From CAYXZQ01 sp963717515 (lineage in GTDB: Archaea > Nanobdellota > Nanobdellia > Woesearchaeales > DSVV01): 64,000 nt of DNA. A program made the translations under genes and the position numbers. The stretch lies in assembly GCA_963717515.1 (NCBI GenBank), contig OY970338.1, positions 1,302,001 to 1,366,000 on the forward strand, written 5' to 3'. The notes beneath the pieces are model-generated. The model was not told where the DNA came from. It saw only the letters and a program-made list of their open reading frames with translations, and made no database searches. Positions 9,266 through 17,337 of the stretch are shown piece after piece. Numbering within the stretch: the first letter of the stretch is position 1; the number at the start of each line of letters is the position of its first letter.

Positions 9266-10138
9266 TTGAAGAAAAAAACCAAATCTCGAAAAGCAGGGAA
9301 AAGAAAGAAAAAAGATGAACTAAAGATCTACCTGGTCTTCTCTGGCTTCATCATAATCCTGATGCTAGTTCTGTTCATCTCATTATTCATCCGGAATAAA
9401 GGGAGATCAGACAGCATTGTCTTTGATTTCAGGGACAATTTCGTGAGGCTGCATGGTGTGGCTGTTGAAAAATCCGAAACTGGCAAGTTTATCGTCCGGA
9501 ATTTCGAAGACATGCCAGCAGACTGCATCCTGACAATAAGAAAGGATAACAGCGAATATAAAGAATATTCAGGGATTATCATGCCAACCTCTTTTAGGGC
9601 AATCTCAGGGATATCGCCGGGTTCAGAGGTATCGGCTGACTGCACCTGGAACAGCAGCATAAACGCAACCGGCTGCGAAAACTCGACGTTCTTTATCTGC
9701 AGTGCCGTCAGGAGGAACCCGAGGCTTGAGCAGTGTCTCGGCAATGATATCACCTACCAGCATTTCTGCGTAGCCCTGATAAGCCATAATTCAACCTACT
9801 GCAGCCCTATCCTGGATGAGACAGGGAGGATCCACTGCTATGCTTATATCGACAAAAATCCAGGGCTGTGCGATAACCTTACAGACGGCAGGGACTGGTG
9901 TTACCAGGACCTTGCCATGAACTGGGGAAGGAGCGATCTTTGCTCGATGATAGCTGATGGTTCGAAGAGGGCGGCCTGTTTGGCTGTGGTCGACAAGGAT
10001 GTCCAGGAATGCAGCAATCTTGATGAGGATTCCAGGATGACATGCATAGTCCAGTTAGCGGACATGCTGCATGACAGCAGCCTTTGCGAGCTTACAACAG
10101 ACAAGGAAGCATGCTACAGGGAGATAGGCATCCAATAA
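9266..10138 (+). CDS. Membrane-anchored extracellular protein with cysteine-rich helical repeats
   Basis: With the TTG start at 9266 the protein has about 290 residues (314 if started at the ATG at 9194). A strongly basic N-terminus (KKKTKSRKAGKRKKKDELK) precedes one membrane helix (IYLVFSGFIIILMLVLFIS), so the rest is probably outside. The C-terminal half repeats short units with paired cysteines and aromatic residues (RIHCYAYIDKNPGLCDNL, then WCYQDLAMNWGRSDLCSMI), suggesting a disulfide-stapled helical solenoid. No known catalytic domain is seen. It opens a run of secreted cysteine-rich genes on the plus strand. Confidence 0.75.
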   Translation: MKKKTKSRKAGKRKKKDELKIYLVFSGFIIILMLVLFISLFIRNKGRSDSIVFDFRDNFVRLHGVAVEKSETGKFIVRNFEDMPADCILTIRKDNSEYKEYSGIIMPTSFRAISGISPGSEVSADCTWNSSINATGCENSTFFICSAVRRNPRLEQCLGNDITYQHFCVALISHNSTYCSPILDETGRIHCYAYIDKNPGLCDNLTDGRDWCYQDLAMNWGRSDLCSMIADGSKRAACLAVVDKDVQECSNLDEDSRMTCIVQLADMLHDSSLCELTTDKEACYREIGIQ

Positions 10139-10143
10139 AAAAG

Positions 10144-10155
10144 CATTTATATATT
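10144..10155 (+). promoter_or_regulatory. TATA-like promoter of the 10169 gene
   Basis: CATTTATATATT lies about 20-30 bases before two possible starts, the ATGs at 10169 and 10181. The spacing fits a leaderless or near-leaderless message; the second ATG is slightly better placed. Confidence 0.45.
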
Positions 10156-10168
10156 CATTGACATTAGA

Positions 10169-11734
10169 ATGTCTGTTACGATGGGATTGTTAAGGAAAAA
10201 GGGGTTTATGTTTATCATCATAATACTGATCCTTTTGGCAGCTCATTCCCTTGCAGACACATACGCCCCTGATTATTACCAATACAGGGTGGTGTACAGT
10301 TCAGGCGATGAAGCCCAGCCATGGACAACACAATGCGACACAAATTCAAGCAACCCGAATGACGATTGGAACGGGCTGCCTCTTGGGCCGATGAGCTGCA
10401 GTGTCACGGATCTGGGGGATGAATCAGACCCTGTGTTTTGTGCTGAAGAGGGGACAGTCAAGATACAATGGCAGATGTACCATGAGCCAGACAGCGGGCT
10501 CCCGAATGATTTTACCCAGACATCATGGAAAGATATGTATTCAATCGACTGGGATGCTGATGTGAATGACTGTGACTGTCTTGTCGGCGCAGGCAGGTAT
10601 AATGTCGGGGGGGAGATAAGCCAGTGTTGTGGTGATGATGCAAACGAGACTTATCTGTCTGAAAGCATGTCAGCATTGCATGATGCCCTTGATTCTGATG
10701 CATGTTGTGACAATATTGATGATTGCGTTGATGATGACCAGTGCTATTCAGATTCAGAGTTCCATAATATAGGTGAACCAGACGAGAGGGGACTGCCGGT
10801 GACAGGCGATGAGGAATTGTGCCAAAACAACGCTTGGCGAGATGCTGATGAGGACAAAGCAAGATGCGATGATTTCAAGAGCATAATCAACAAATGCCAT
10901 AATGGAGCCGACAATTCATGCTGGGTGCCTGAGGGCGAGCCTGCCGGCTCTTTCGGAGGATATGCTGCAGGTGATAATGAGCAAGGGTGCTGCGGTGATG
11001 ATTCGGGGGAATACTATATCATGACAGACCATTTCAATGATGCCTGCTGCAATATGCCGGATGATTTTGTATTTTCAAAAGGTGACTGCAAGCCTGCTTC
11101 AAGCCGGAGATACCTGTATGGCCGTGTCTGGGGTGGGGAGCCCAACGGCTCATACGCGCCCCTAGGCAGAGTGCTTGTCCAGGCTGTGGACCCATACGAT
11201 GCCTCAATAATCAATGAGAACATTACTGATTCCCAGGGATTCTATAATATATCAGTGATTCCGGGAATCTATGATCTGGCATTCCGCCCTCCTGAAGTCT
11301 ACAAAGGAGCGACTTTCAGGATTGAAGTAGGGACTGAGCATGTGCAAAAGGATTATTATGCCGACCTCCTTAGTTCCTGCAGGCATGACTGCACAAGCTA
11401 TAATGCCGATGACAAGGAGTATTACTGCGATAAGGATTGCGACGGCATCAACGGATGCGAATTCAACCAATCGGTGGTATCTAATTCTTCGATATATCCA
11501 CCAGGAAGCACCATGAAAGACCTTTGTGACCAGTTAAAGCCGGGCTGGAAGCTTGAGCATAATTCGACGTTTGACATTCTCTGCTGCAATGGAGGATATA
11601 CAATCAAGCCAGAATATGTAAATGCATCCCTTGACCTTTCAGGAAATTACAAGCATATCGAATCCTTCTATGGCGGGCTCGTAAGCTATTACGGCAAATT
11701 TGTATCCATCTGGGTGGCGATAGGAGAGGAATGA
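10169..11734 (+). CDS. Secreted cysteine-rich CCGDD protein with carboxypeptidase-regulatory-like module (paralogue 1)
   Basis: A 521-residue protein. A signal peptide (KKGFMFIIIILILLAAHSLA) ends near residue 29. A YAPDYYQYRVVYSSG domain follows, shared with the gene at 11862, then cysteine clusters of the form CCGDDxxE and DACCDNIDDCVDDDQCY. From about residue 315 comes a beta-sandwich-like module (YLYGRVWGGEPNGSYAPLGR, GFYNISVIPG) resembling carboxypeptidase regulatory domains, and then a conserved tail with CRHDCTSYN, CDKDCDGINGC and PPGSTMKDLCDQL. The tail module recurs in 11862 and 17338. High Asp/Cys content suggests disulfides and perhaps metal binding. No enzymatic motif; a surface structural or adhesive role is inferred. 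Confidence 0.82.
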   Translation: MSVTMGLLRKKGFMFIIIILILLAAHSLADTYAPDYYQYRVVYSSGDEAQPWTTQCDTNSSNPNDDWNGLPLGPMSCSVTDLGDESDPVFCAEEGTVKIQWQMYHEPDSGLPNDFTQTSWKDMYSIDWDADVNDCDCLVGAGRYNVGGEISQCCGDDANETYLSESMSALHDALDSDACCDNIDDCVDDDQCYSDSEFHNIGEPDERGLPVTGDEELCQNNAWRDADEDKARCDDFKSIINKCHNGADNSCWVPEGEPAGSFGGYAAGDNEQGCCGDDSGEYYIMTDHFNDACCNMPDDFVFSKGDCKPASSRRYLYGRVWGGEPNGSYAPLGRVLVQAVDPYDASIINENITDSQGFYNISVIPGIYDLAFRPPEVYKGATFRIEVGTEHVQKDYYADLLSSCRHDCTSYNADDKEYYCDKDCDGINGCEFNQSVVSNSSIYPPGSTMKDLCDQLKPGWKLEHNSTFDILCCNGGYTIKPEYVNASLDLSGNYKHIESFYGGLVSYYGKFVSIWVAIGEE

Positions 11735-11825
11735 ATATTTCAAACTCAGGAATCCAGAATTTAGTCCGGCCATTTCCAGGTTGAAGTTGTAGAATCGGAG
11801 ATTATTATCAATTATTATTGATAAC

Positions 11826-11836
11826 CTTTAAATATC
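11826..11836 (+). promoter_or_regulatory. TATA-like promoter of the 11862 gene
   Basis: CTTTAAATATC lies about 30 bases before the ATG at 11862, in the 127-base gap after the previous gene. The rest of the gap shows no other feature. Confidence 0.45.
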
Positions 11837-11861
11837 TAATCTTTCATAAGTCTTACTGAAC

Positions 11862-14800
11862 ATGTTTTTTAAAGGTAAAAAGGGGTTGATTCTAGTATCA
11901 TTGATGATAGTCCTTTCTCTCTGGGTATATGCAGATTCCGCTGCTCCTGATTATTACCAGTATCAGGTCAGGTACAGTTCAGGGACCAGCCTGCAGGGGT
12001 GGACCACACAATGCAATACCAATCCGAGCAATGATGGGGATGACTGGAGCAGTGGATACAGCTGCAGTAAAAACGGGCTTGGCTCACCTTCGAACCCGAA
12101 TCCAAGCTGGTGCGATCAGGAGAGCACGGTCCAGATCCAGTGGAGGATGTATCACGAGCCAAATGGAGGTGCATCTTATACATATACGACAACATCCTGG
12201 CAGGACATGTATTCAATAAACTGGGACAGCGACTCAAATGACTGCACATGCCATGGGGATGTGTGGGTAGCAGGCAAATGCTGCGGCGATGACGGGTCAT
12301 CAGATGATTTTTGCGCAGGGGGTTACACTGCATGTCTTGATGGAAGCTACCTAAATAATGCTGACTCAAGCCCTTATGTATGCGAATGTGGTGTCGGTGG
12401 GAGCCAGGGCGAATGCAACACGGCAGGCGAGACCGGCTGCTGGGACTCGACGACATCTGACTGCTGCGGTGATGACGGGGCCTCGGACGATTTCTGCGCA
12501 GGCGGATATACTTCATGTTATGACGGCAGTTATCTGAATGATGCTGACTCAAGCCCTTATGTCTGCGAATGTGGTGTCGGCGGGACCCAGGGCGAGTGCA
12601 ATACTGCAGGTGAGACCGGCTGCTGGGATTCGACGACATCTGACTGCTGCGGCGATGACGGGGCCTCGGACGATTTCTGCGCAGGTGGGTTCACTGCCTG
12701 TGTAGATGGCACATACTTGTCTAACGCAGACACCTCACCTCAGGTATGTATATGTGGAGGCGCAATATATGGTGGAGGAATTGGGTTCGAATCAGGCACT
12801 TCGTCAGCATGCTGCGGCGATGATGGTTCAGAATATTACAAGGACGAAGTGGGGGCAGTCGACGGCTCGGACTCAGATTATTGCTGCGACAAGGCAGGTG
12901 ACTGTGTCGATGACAATACATGCTATGATGATATGAATTGCCATGATACCGGCTCTTCAGCATCATTTAATGAGTATTGCGATTCAGGAACATGGCACAA
13001 TAATGATGACAGCTCAGTATACTGCACTGCCTGTGTGGGAGCGTCTCATTATAACATAGGCGGTGATATTGGGGCATGCTGCGGGGATGATTCAAATGAG
13101 AACCGGATATTTGAGCTTGGTGCAACAGACGGAACAAGCTCAGATGCATGCTGCAATGCAGCTGATAAATGTGTGGATGATAATACATGCTATCTATCGA
13201 ATTCAGGAGCGGCTTCATGCCATGATACGGGCTCTTCAGCATCATTTGACGAATACTGTGATACTAACACCTGGTACGATAATGATGACACCCAGAATTA
13301 CTGTGATGCGTGCGTTGGTGTCGGACATTATGACATAGGCGGGGAGATTAGTCAATGTTGTGGTGATGATGCCAACGAAAATGTAATTTGGGAAGTTGGG
13401 GACACGGATGGCATGAATTCAGACGCCTGCTGCAACGCCGCTTCTGACTGTGTTGATGACAATACATGCTATTCCAGCGGAGCGTGCAGAGACACAGGCT
13501 CGACGCTTTCAGATTGGCCGCCTAATGACAGGGAATACTGCAATGCAGGAACATGGCAGGAGCAGGACAGGTCATCCACTGCATGCAGCGCATGCGGCAC
13601 CGGAGATTGGAACATCAACGGTGCTGACAACGAGCCAGGGATCAATGGTGATACGAACTGCTGCGGAGATGACGCAAATGAGAATCTGATATTTGAGCTT
13701 GGCGCAACAGACGGGACAAGTTCAGATGCCTGTTGCAATGCAGCTGATAAATGCGTTGATGACGATGCCTGCTATGCAAACACTGCATGCCATGATACTG
13801 GTTCAGGTGACTCGATAACAGAGTACTGCGATGCAGGGACATGGATGAACAATGATGACAGTCAGACATATTGCGACACTTGCACAGGCGCGGGCCACTG
13901 GGATGTTGGTTTTGAAGCGGGCACAAATCCTACATGCTGTGAAGACGACCCGGGAGAGACTTATGTTGTAGAGCAGGGCTGCGCTGCAGGTGACTGCATA
14001 GACAATGCATCTTCGGATTTCTGCTGCAATGCCAACACTGATTGCGTTGATGATGATACCTGCTATCCGTCTGCTTCCGGGGCTGCATCCTGTCATGATA
14101 CAGGAGGGACTGCATCAGTTGATGAATTCTGCAATGCCGGGACATGGTATGACGATGATGATGCACAGGCTTACTGTGATGGCTGTGTCGGTGCAGGCAA
14201 CTGGAACACAGGTTTCGGACCAGGCACTGAGGGCCTGTGCTGTGGAGATGATGCGCCGAATGAATTTCACATATATGAAAATGATTCAGCTCTATATGAT
14301 CTTGCAAACAGCGACATGTGCTGCAATTCCGACGTAAGCTGCGTCGACGACAACCAATGCTTCACAGACGGCTCCTATGATGACCTTGAGGAGAATGAGC
14401 CGTCTGTCGGTGTGCAGACTTTCGATAGGGAACTATGCGATGGGGACACAAGCCTGGGATACGGCGACAACAATGACTGGCATGATGCAGACGAGAACGA
14501 GGATTTCTGCTCAATTGCACATACTCCGACCACACAGGCTGACCAGGCGCTGTCATGTTCTCCTCTTGCAGACTGCTGGGTGCCGGAAGGGGAGTCTGGA
14601 GGTGCCTTCGGCGGATATGCTGCAGGCAATTATGTCCAGGGGTGCTGTGGCGATGATTCAGGTGAGAATTACATAATGACTGATTACTTCAATGATGCCT
14701 GCTGTGACAATTCCGGTGATTTTGTAGCGTATAACGGCACATGCCAGATTAAAAGCGACAGGGTCTACTTATACGGCAGGGTGATGGGGCAGATACCCAA

Positions 14801-15392
14801 TGGGACATATGTCCCGCTTTATCATGCCCTAATCCAGGCAGTCGATCCTGTCTACGGAAGGCTTGTCAACCAGAATTACACCAACCATGATGGCTATTAC
14901 AATATCTCAGCAGTCAAAGGCATCAGGTACAGCCTTGAATTGAGACCATCGGAAGCATATGACGGCAAGACAGTGGTTCTACCAATTATCAACGTCGATA
15001 CCAAGACAGATTTCTACATAACCCTTCTAAGCTCATGCAGGGAAGACTGCACCAGCTTCAACCTTGAGGACAACAAATACTACTGTGACAAGGACTGCGA
15101 CGGGACCAATGGCTGCTCTTTCAACCAGTCTGTGGTGTCTGATTCTCCATTATATCCACCTGGAAGCACCATGAAAGAGCTCTGCGATGAGCTCAGTCCC
15201 GGCTGGACAGTGTTCCACAATTCGACATATGATATCCAATGCTGTAACCAGGGATATGTCCTGAAACCGGAATACAAGACTGCTTCAGTAAGCCTTGACA
15301 GCACTTACAGCCATGTTGATTCATATTATGGAGGCATGGTAAGCTATTATGGAAAATTCCTGTCTGTCTGGGTCGCCATGGGAGAGGATTGA
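11862..15392 (+). CDS. Large secreted cysteine-rich CCGDD-repeat protein (paralogue 2)
   Basis: A 1176-residue protein. The signal peptide covers residues 1-24 (LILVSLMIVLSLWVYA). Residues 25-135 share the APDYYQYQVRYSSG domain of the 10169 gene. Next come two full and one partial copy of a 61-residue unit (CCGDDGASDDFCAGG through CWDSTTSD), then about six units of 80-95 residues built on CCGDD, ELGATDGTSSDACC, CVDDNTCY and CHDTGS. From about residue 960 the carboxypeptidase-regulatory-like module and CREDCTSFN tail follow. The tail region is identical in DNA to part of the 17338 gene. Repeats of this kind usually make rigid, protease-resistant surface stalks; Asp-rich loops may bind calcium. 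No catalytic residues are recognisable. Confidence 0.85.
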   Translation: MFFKGKKGLILVSLMIVLSLWVYADSAAPDYYQYQVRYSSGTSLQGWTTQCNTNPSNDGDDWSSGYSCSKNGLGSPSNPNPSWCDQESTVQIQWRMYHEPNGGASYTYTTTSWQDMYSINWDSDSNDCTCHGDVWVAGKCCGDDGSSDDFCAGGYTACLDGSYLNNADSSPYVCECGVGGSQGECNTAGETGCWDSTTSDCCGDDGASDDFCAGGYTSCYDGSYLNDADSSPYVCECGVGGTQGECNTAGETGCWDSTTSDCCGDDGASDDFCAGGFTACVDGTYLSNADTSPQVCICGGAIYGGGIGFESGTSSACCGDDGSEYYKDEVGAVDGSDSDYCCDKAGDCVDDNTCYDDMNCHDTGSSASFNEYCDSGTWHNNDDSSVYCTACVGASHYNIGGDIGACCGDDSNENRIFELGATDGTSSDACCNAADKCVDDNTCYLSNSGAASCHDTGSSASFDEYCDTNTWYDNDDTQNYCDACVGVGHYDIGGEISQCCGDDANENVIWEVGDTDGMNSDACCNAASDCVDDNTCYSSGACRDTGSTLSDWPPNDREYCNAGTWQEQDRSSTACSACGTGDWNINGADNEPGINGDTNCCGDDANENLIFELGATDGTSSDACCNAADKCVDDDACYANTACHDTGSGDSITEYCDAGTWMNNDDSQTYCDTCTGAGHWDVGFEAGTNPTCCEDDPGETYVVEQGCAAGDCIDNASSDFCCNANTDCVDDDTCYPSASGAASCHDTGGTASVDEFCNAGTWYDDDDAQAYCDGCVGAGNWNTGFGPGTEGLCCGDDAPNEFHIYENDSALYDLANSDMCCNSDVSCVDDNQCFTDGSYDDLEENEPSVGVQTFDRELCDGDTSLGYGDNNDWHDADENEDFCSIAHTPTTQADQALSCSPLADCWVPEGESGGAFGGYAAGNYVQGCCGDDSGENYIMTDYFNDACCDNSGDFVAYNGTCQIKSDRVYLYGRVMGQIPNGTYVPLYHALIQAVDPVYGRLVNQNYTNHDGYYNISAVKGIRYSLELRPSEAYDGKTVVLPIINVDTKTDFYITLLSSCREDCTSFNLEDNKYYCDKDCDGTNGCSFNQSVVSDSPLYPPGSTMKELCDELSPGWTVFHNSTYDIQCCNQGYVLKPEYKTASVSLDSTYSHVDSYYGGMVSYYGKFLSVWVAMGED
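12279..12755 (+). repeat. 183-bp tandem repeat within the 11862 gene (2.6 copies)
   Basis: Units begin at 12279, 12462 and 12645, each with TGCTGCGGYGATGACGGG. The unit encodes 61 residues. Units one and two align along their full length with a few substitutions; the third diverges after about 37 residues. The exact spacing of 183 bp twice is read directly. Confidence 0.85.
14691..15127 (+). repeat. 437-bp duplicated block, copy 1 (identical to 17920-18356)
   Basis: Read base by base, this stretch matches 17920-18356 with no mismatch, at a constant offset of 3229. A scatter of mismatches follows, and then a second identical run, 15161-15247 against 18390-18476. The blocks encode the carboxypeptidase-regulatory-like module and tail of two neighbouring secreted proteins. 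Confidence 0.92.
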
Positions 15393-15398
15393 AGATAA

Positions 15399-17303
15399 AT
15401 GAGGCAATTGCATAAAAGAACATTTATTTTTATTTCTGCCTTAATGTATTTTGCCATGTTGATATCCATGGCGATTGCAACAGATTCTTACTCATGGAAT
15501 TCGGCTTCGAAATTTTTACAGGGCACCTTTGATCCTTATGTGCAGCTAAACCTGGACTATAATGGCGTGTGCGATGCAAAAAGATACCTAAATACTGGAT
15601 ATGAATATCCCGGCAATTCAATCAAAGCACCTGAAGATTGTTCCATATGTTCAGGTGCAGGAACAGACGGCATCGGGACTGCAATTCCTATTCCGGACGG
15701 TCAAGACCCATTCCATGAATGTGATGATTCAAATGTCTGCACAGATGATGGCTGTACTGCAGGATCATGCAGCAATATTAATCTGCCTGCAGGAACAGAA
15801 TGTGACGTCGGCCTTGTTTGCGATGGGAATGGTGATTGTTCATCAAGCTGCAATAATGACTGTAACACAGGCCAGACAACATGCATCGGCAATGACAAGT
15901 ATTCCTGCGGCGAATGTGATGCAGACAGCTGCCGTGACTGGTGCCTTGCAGAAGCTTGCGGCAGTGATTATTGTGGTAATTTCGGAAATTGGTATTGCCA
16001 GGATGCAGTCACAAAAAGACAAGACCAGACATGTCATGATATGGGATGCTCAGGAGGGTCATGTTATGACACATCCTATACTTATTCCAATATAATATCC
16101 TGTACAGGCAGCACAACCTGTTCAGGTGGTATCTGTGGCGGGTCATGTGATCCATCGATGGGCGCAAGCTGCGGCGGGAGTGTGTGTGTCAATTCCGGGA
16201 CAATATCCTGCAGCGGTTCCTGCACAGGCACCTCGTACAAATCCTCAGGGACCAGCTGCGGCTCAGGCAAAGTATGCGACGGCAGCGGCAATTGCGTGTC
16301 CTCCTGCGTATCGAACTTGGGTGCAAGCTGCGGCGGGAGTGTGTGTGTCAATTCCGGGACAATATCCTGCAGCGGTTCCTGCACAGGCACCTCGTACAAA
16401 TCCTCAGGGACCAGCTGCGGCTCAGGCAAAGTATGCGACGGCAGCGGCAATTGCGTGTCCTCCTGCGTTCCGAACATGGGCGCAAGCTGCGGCGGGAGTG
16501 TGTGTGTCAATTCCGGGACAATATCCTGCAGCGGTTCCTGCACAGGCACCTCGTACAAATCCTCAGGGACCAGCTGCGGCTCAGGCAAAGTATGCGACGG
16601 CAGCGGCAATTGCGTGTCCTCCTGCGTTCCGAACATGGGCGCAAGCTGCGGAGGTGGCGCATGCGTAAACGCTGGTACGATATCATGTGGTGGGAGCTGC
16701 ACCGGCACATCACCAAAAGCATCCGGAACAGACTGCGGATTATGTGCAGAGTGCAATGGAGCTGGAAGCTGTTCACAGGTCCCTGCTGATGATCCATCAT
16801 GCGGGACAATCGACTGCGATGGGATGAATTATTATTACACGTCAGGAAGCCCTTCAGCAACGACGACAAATTACTGTGCCTTTAGGGATTATGATGACAT
16901 AACTATAGGCAGATGCGAGGGTCTTGGCGACTGCAAGGATGCGAACACCGGAGACTGCATTTCTCATTCAGATCCTCTTGTTGCATCCTGCGGCACATGC
17001 AAATATGCGACAGGTGCTTGCTCTAGCTGCACGAATTATCCCAGCGGAACAAGCTGCGGTACAGGAAAGGAATGTGACGGGAACGGCAACTGCCTGGCTA
17101 TCACCGGAACCTGGAAATACATTGGGTTTTGTTCAATTGTAGGTTGTCCAGGGAATTGGTGCACCAATTCAGGTTCAAACCCGAATTATTGCAGTCCAGG
17201 AACAACTGGTTTTTTTCCGAACCCTGATTTCCCCTGCACAAACATCGGGGCTGAATGCAAATGGACCGCTGGATATGCATCAACATTGTGCAGATGCCAA
17301 TGA
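15399..17303 (+). CDS. Secreted cysteine/glycine-rich repeat protein
   Basis: A 634-residue protein starting 6 bases after the previous stop, so probably in the same transcript. A signal peptide covers residues 1-28 (FIFISALMYFAMLISMAIA). The middle has EGF- or metallothionein-like cysteine spacing, with three nearly identical 53-residue units (GASCGGSVCVNSGTISCSGS, then CGSGKVCDGSGNCVSSCV) and a diverged fourth. Cysteine, serine and glycine dominate. Repeats of this type are known from eukaryotic-style adhesive proteins, but I see no specific Pfam-like domain with certainty. A surface structural role is inferred. Its last 29 bases overlap an upstream extension of the next frame. Confidence 0.8.
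   Translation: MRQLHKRTFIFISALMYFAMLISMAIATDSYSWNSASKFLQGTFDPYVQLNLDYNGVCDAKRYLNTGYEYPGNSIKAPEDCSICSGAGTDGIGTAIPIPDGQDPFHECDDSNVCTDDGCTAGSCSNINLPAGTECDVGLVCDGNGDCSSSCNNDCNTGQTTCIGNDKYSCGECDADSCRDWCLAEACGSDYCGNFGNWYCQDAVTKRQDQTCHDMGCSGGSCYDTSYTYSNIISCTGSTTCSGGICGGSCDPSMGASCGGSVCVNSGTISCSGSCTGTSYKSSGTSCGSGKVCDGSGNCVSSCVSNLGASCGGSVCVNSGTISCSGSCTGTSYKSSGTSCGSGKVCDGSGNCVSSCVPNMGASCGGSVCVNSGTISCSGSCTGTSYKSSGTSCGSGKVCDGSGNCVSSCVPNMGASCGGGACVNAGTISCGGSCTGTSPKASGTDCGLCAECNGAGSCSQVPADDPSCGTIDCDGMNYYYTSGSPSATTTNYCAFRDYDDITIGRCEGLGDCKDANTGDCISHSDPLVASCGTCKYATGACSSCTNYPSGTSCGTGKECDGNGNCLAITGTWKYIGFCSIVGCPGNWCTNSGSNPNYCSPGTTGFFPNPDFPCTNIGAECKWTAGYASTLCRCQ
16161..16640 (+). repeat. 159-bp tandem repeat within the 15399 gene (3 near-identical copies)
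   Basis: Units start at 16161, 16320 and 16479, with a diverged fourth from 16638. Copies two and three are almost identical; copy one differs by a few bases at its start and end (GTATCGAACTTGG against GTTCCGAACATGG). Each encodes 53 residues in frame. Such high DNA identity means recent expansion by recombination or slippage, so copy number may vary between strains or be misassembled. Confidence 0.92.
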
Positions 17304-17337
17304 AACAGGAGATAATTCAGCAATAACAAAAAGAAAA

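Noticed and set aside
11968..12639. 223-codon open frame opposite the CCGDD gene
   Set aside because: It is rich in His, Arg and Ser, as expected from the reverse complement of Asp/Cys/Gly codons, and has no support.
16161..16640. CRISPR-like regular repeats
   Set aside because: The 159-base units are contiguous, contain no short repeat-spacer alternation, and encode one continuous reading frame. They are a coding tandem repeat.
16082..16756. Long proline/leucine-rich open frame on the minus strand
   Set aside because: It mirrors the tandem repeats of the plus-strand gene, has low-complexity composition and no promoter or ribosome-binding site; it is a shadow.
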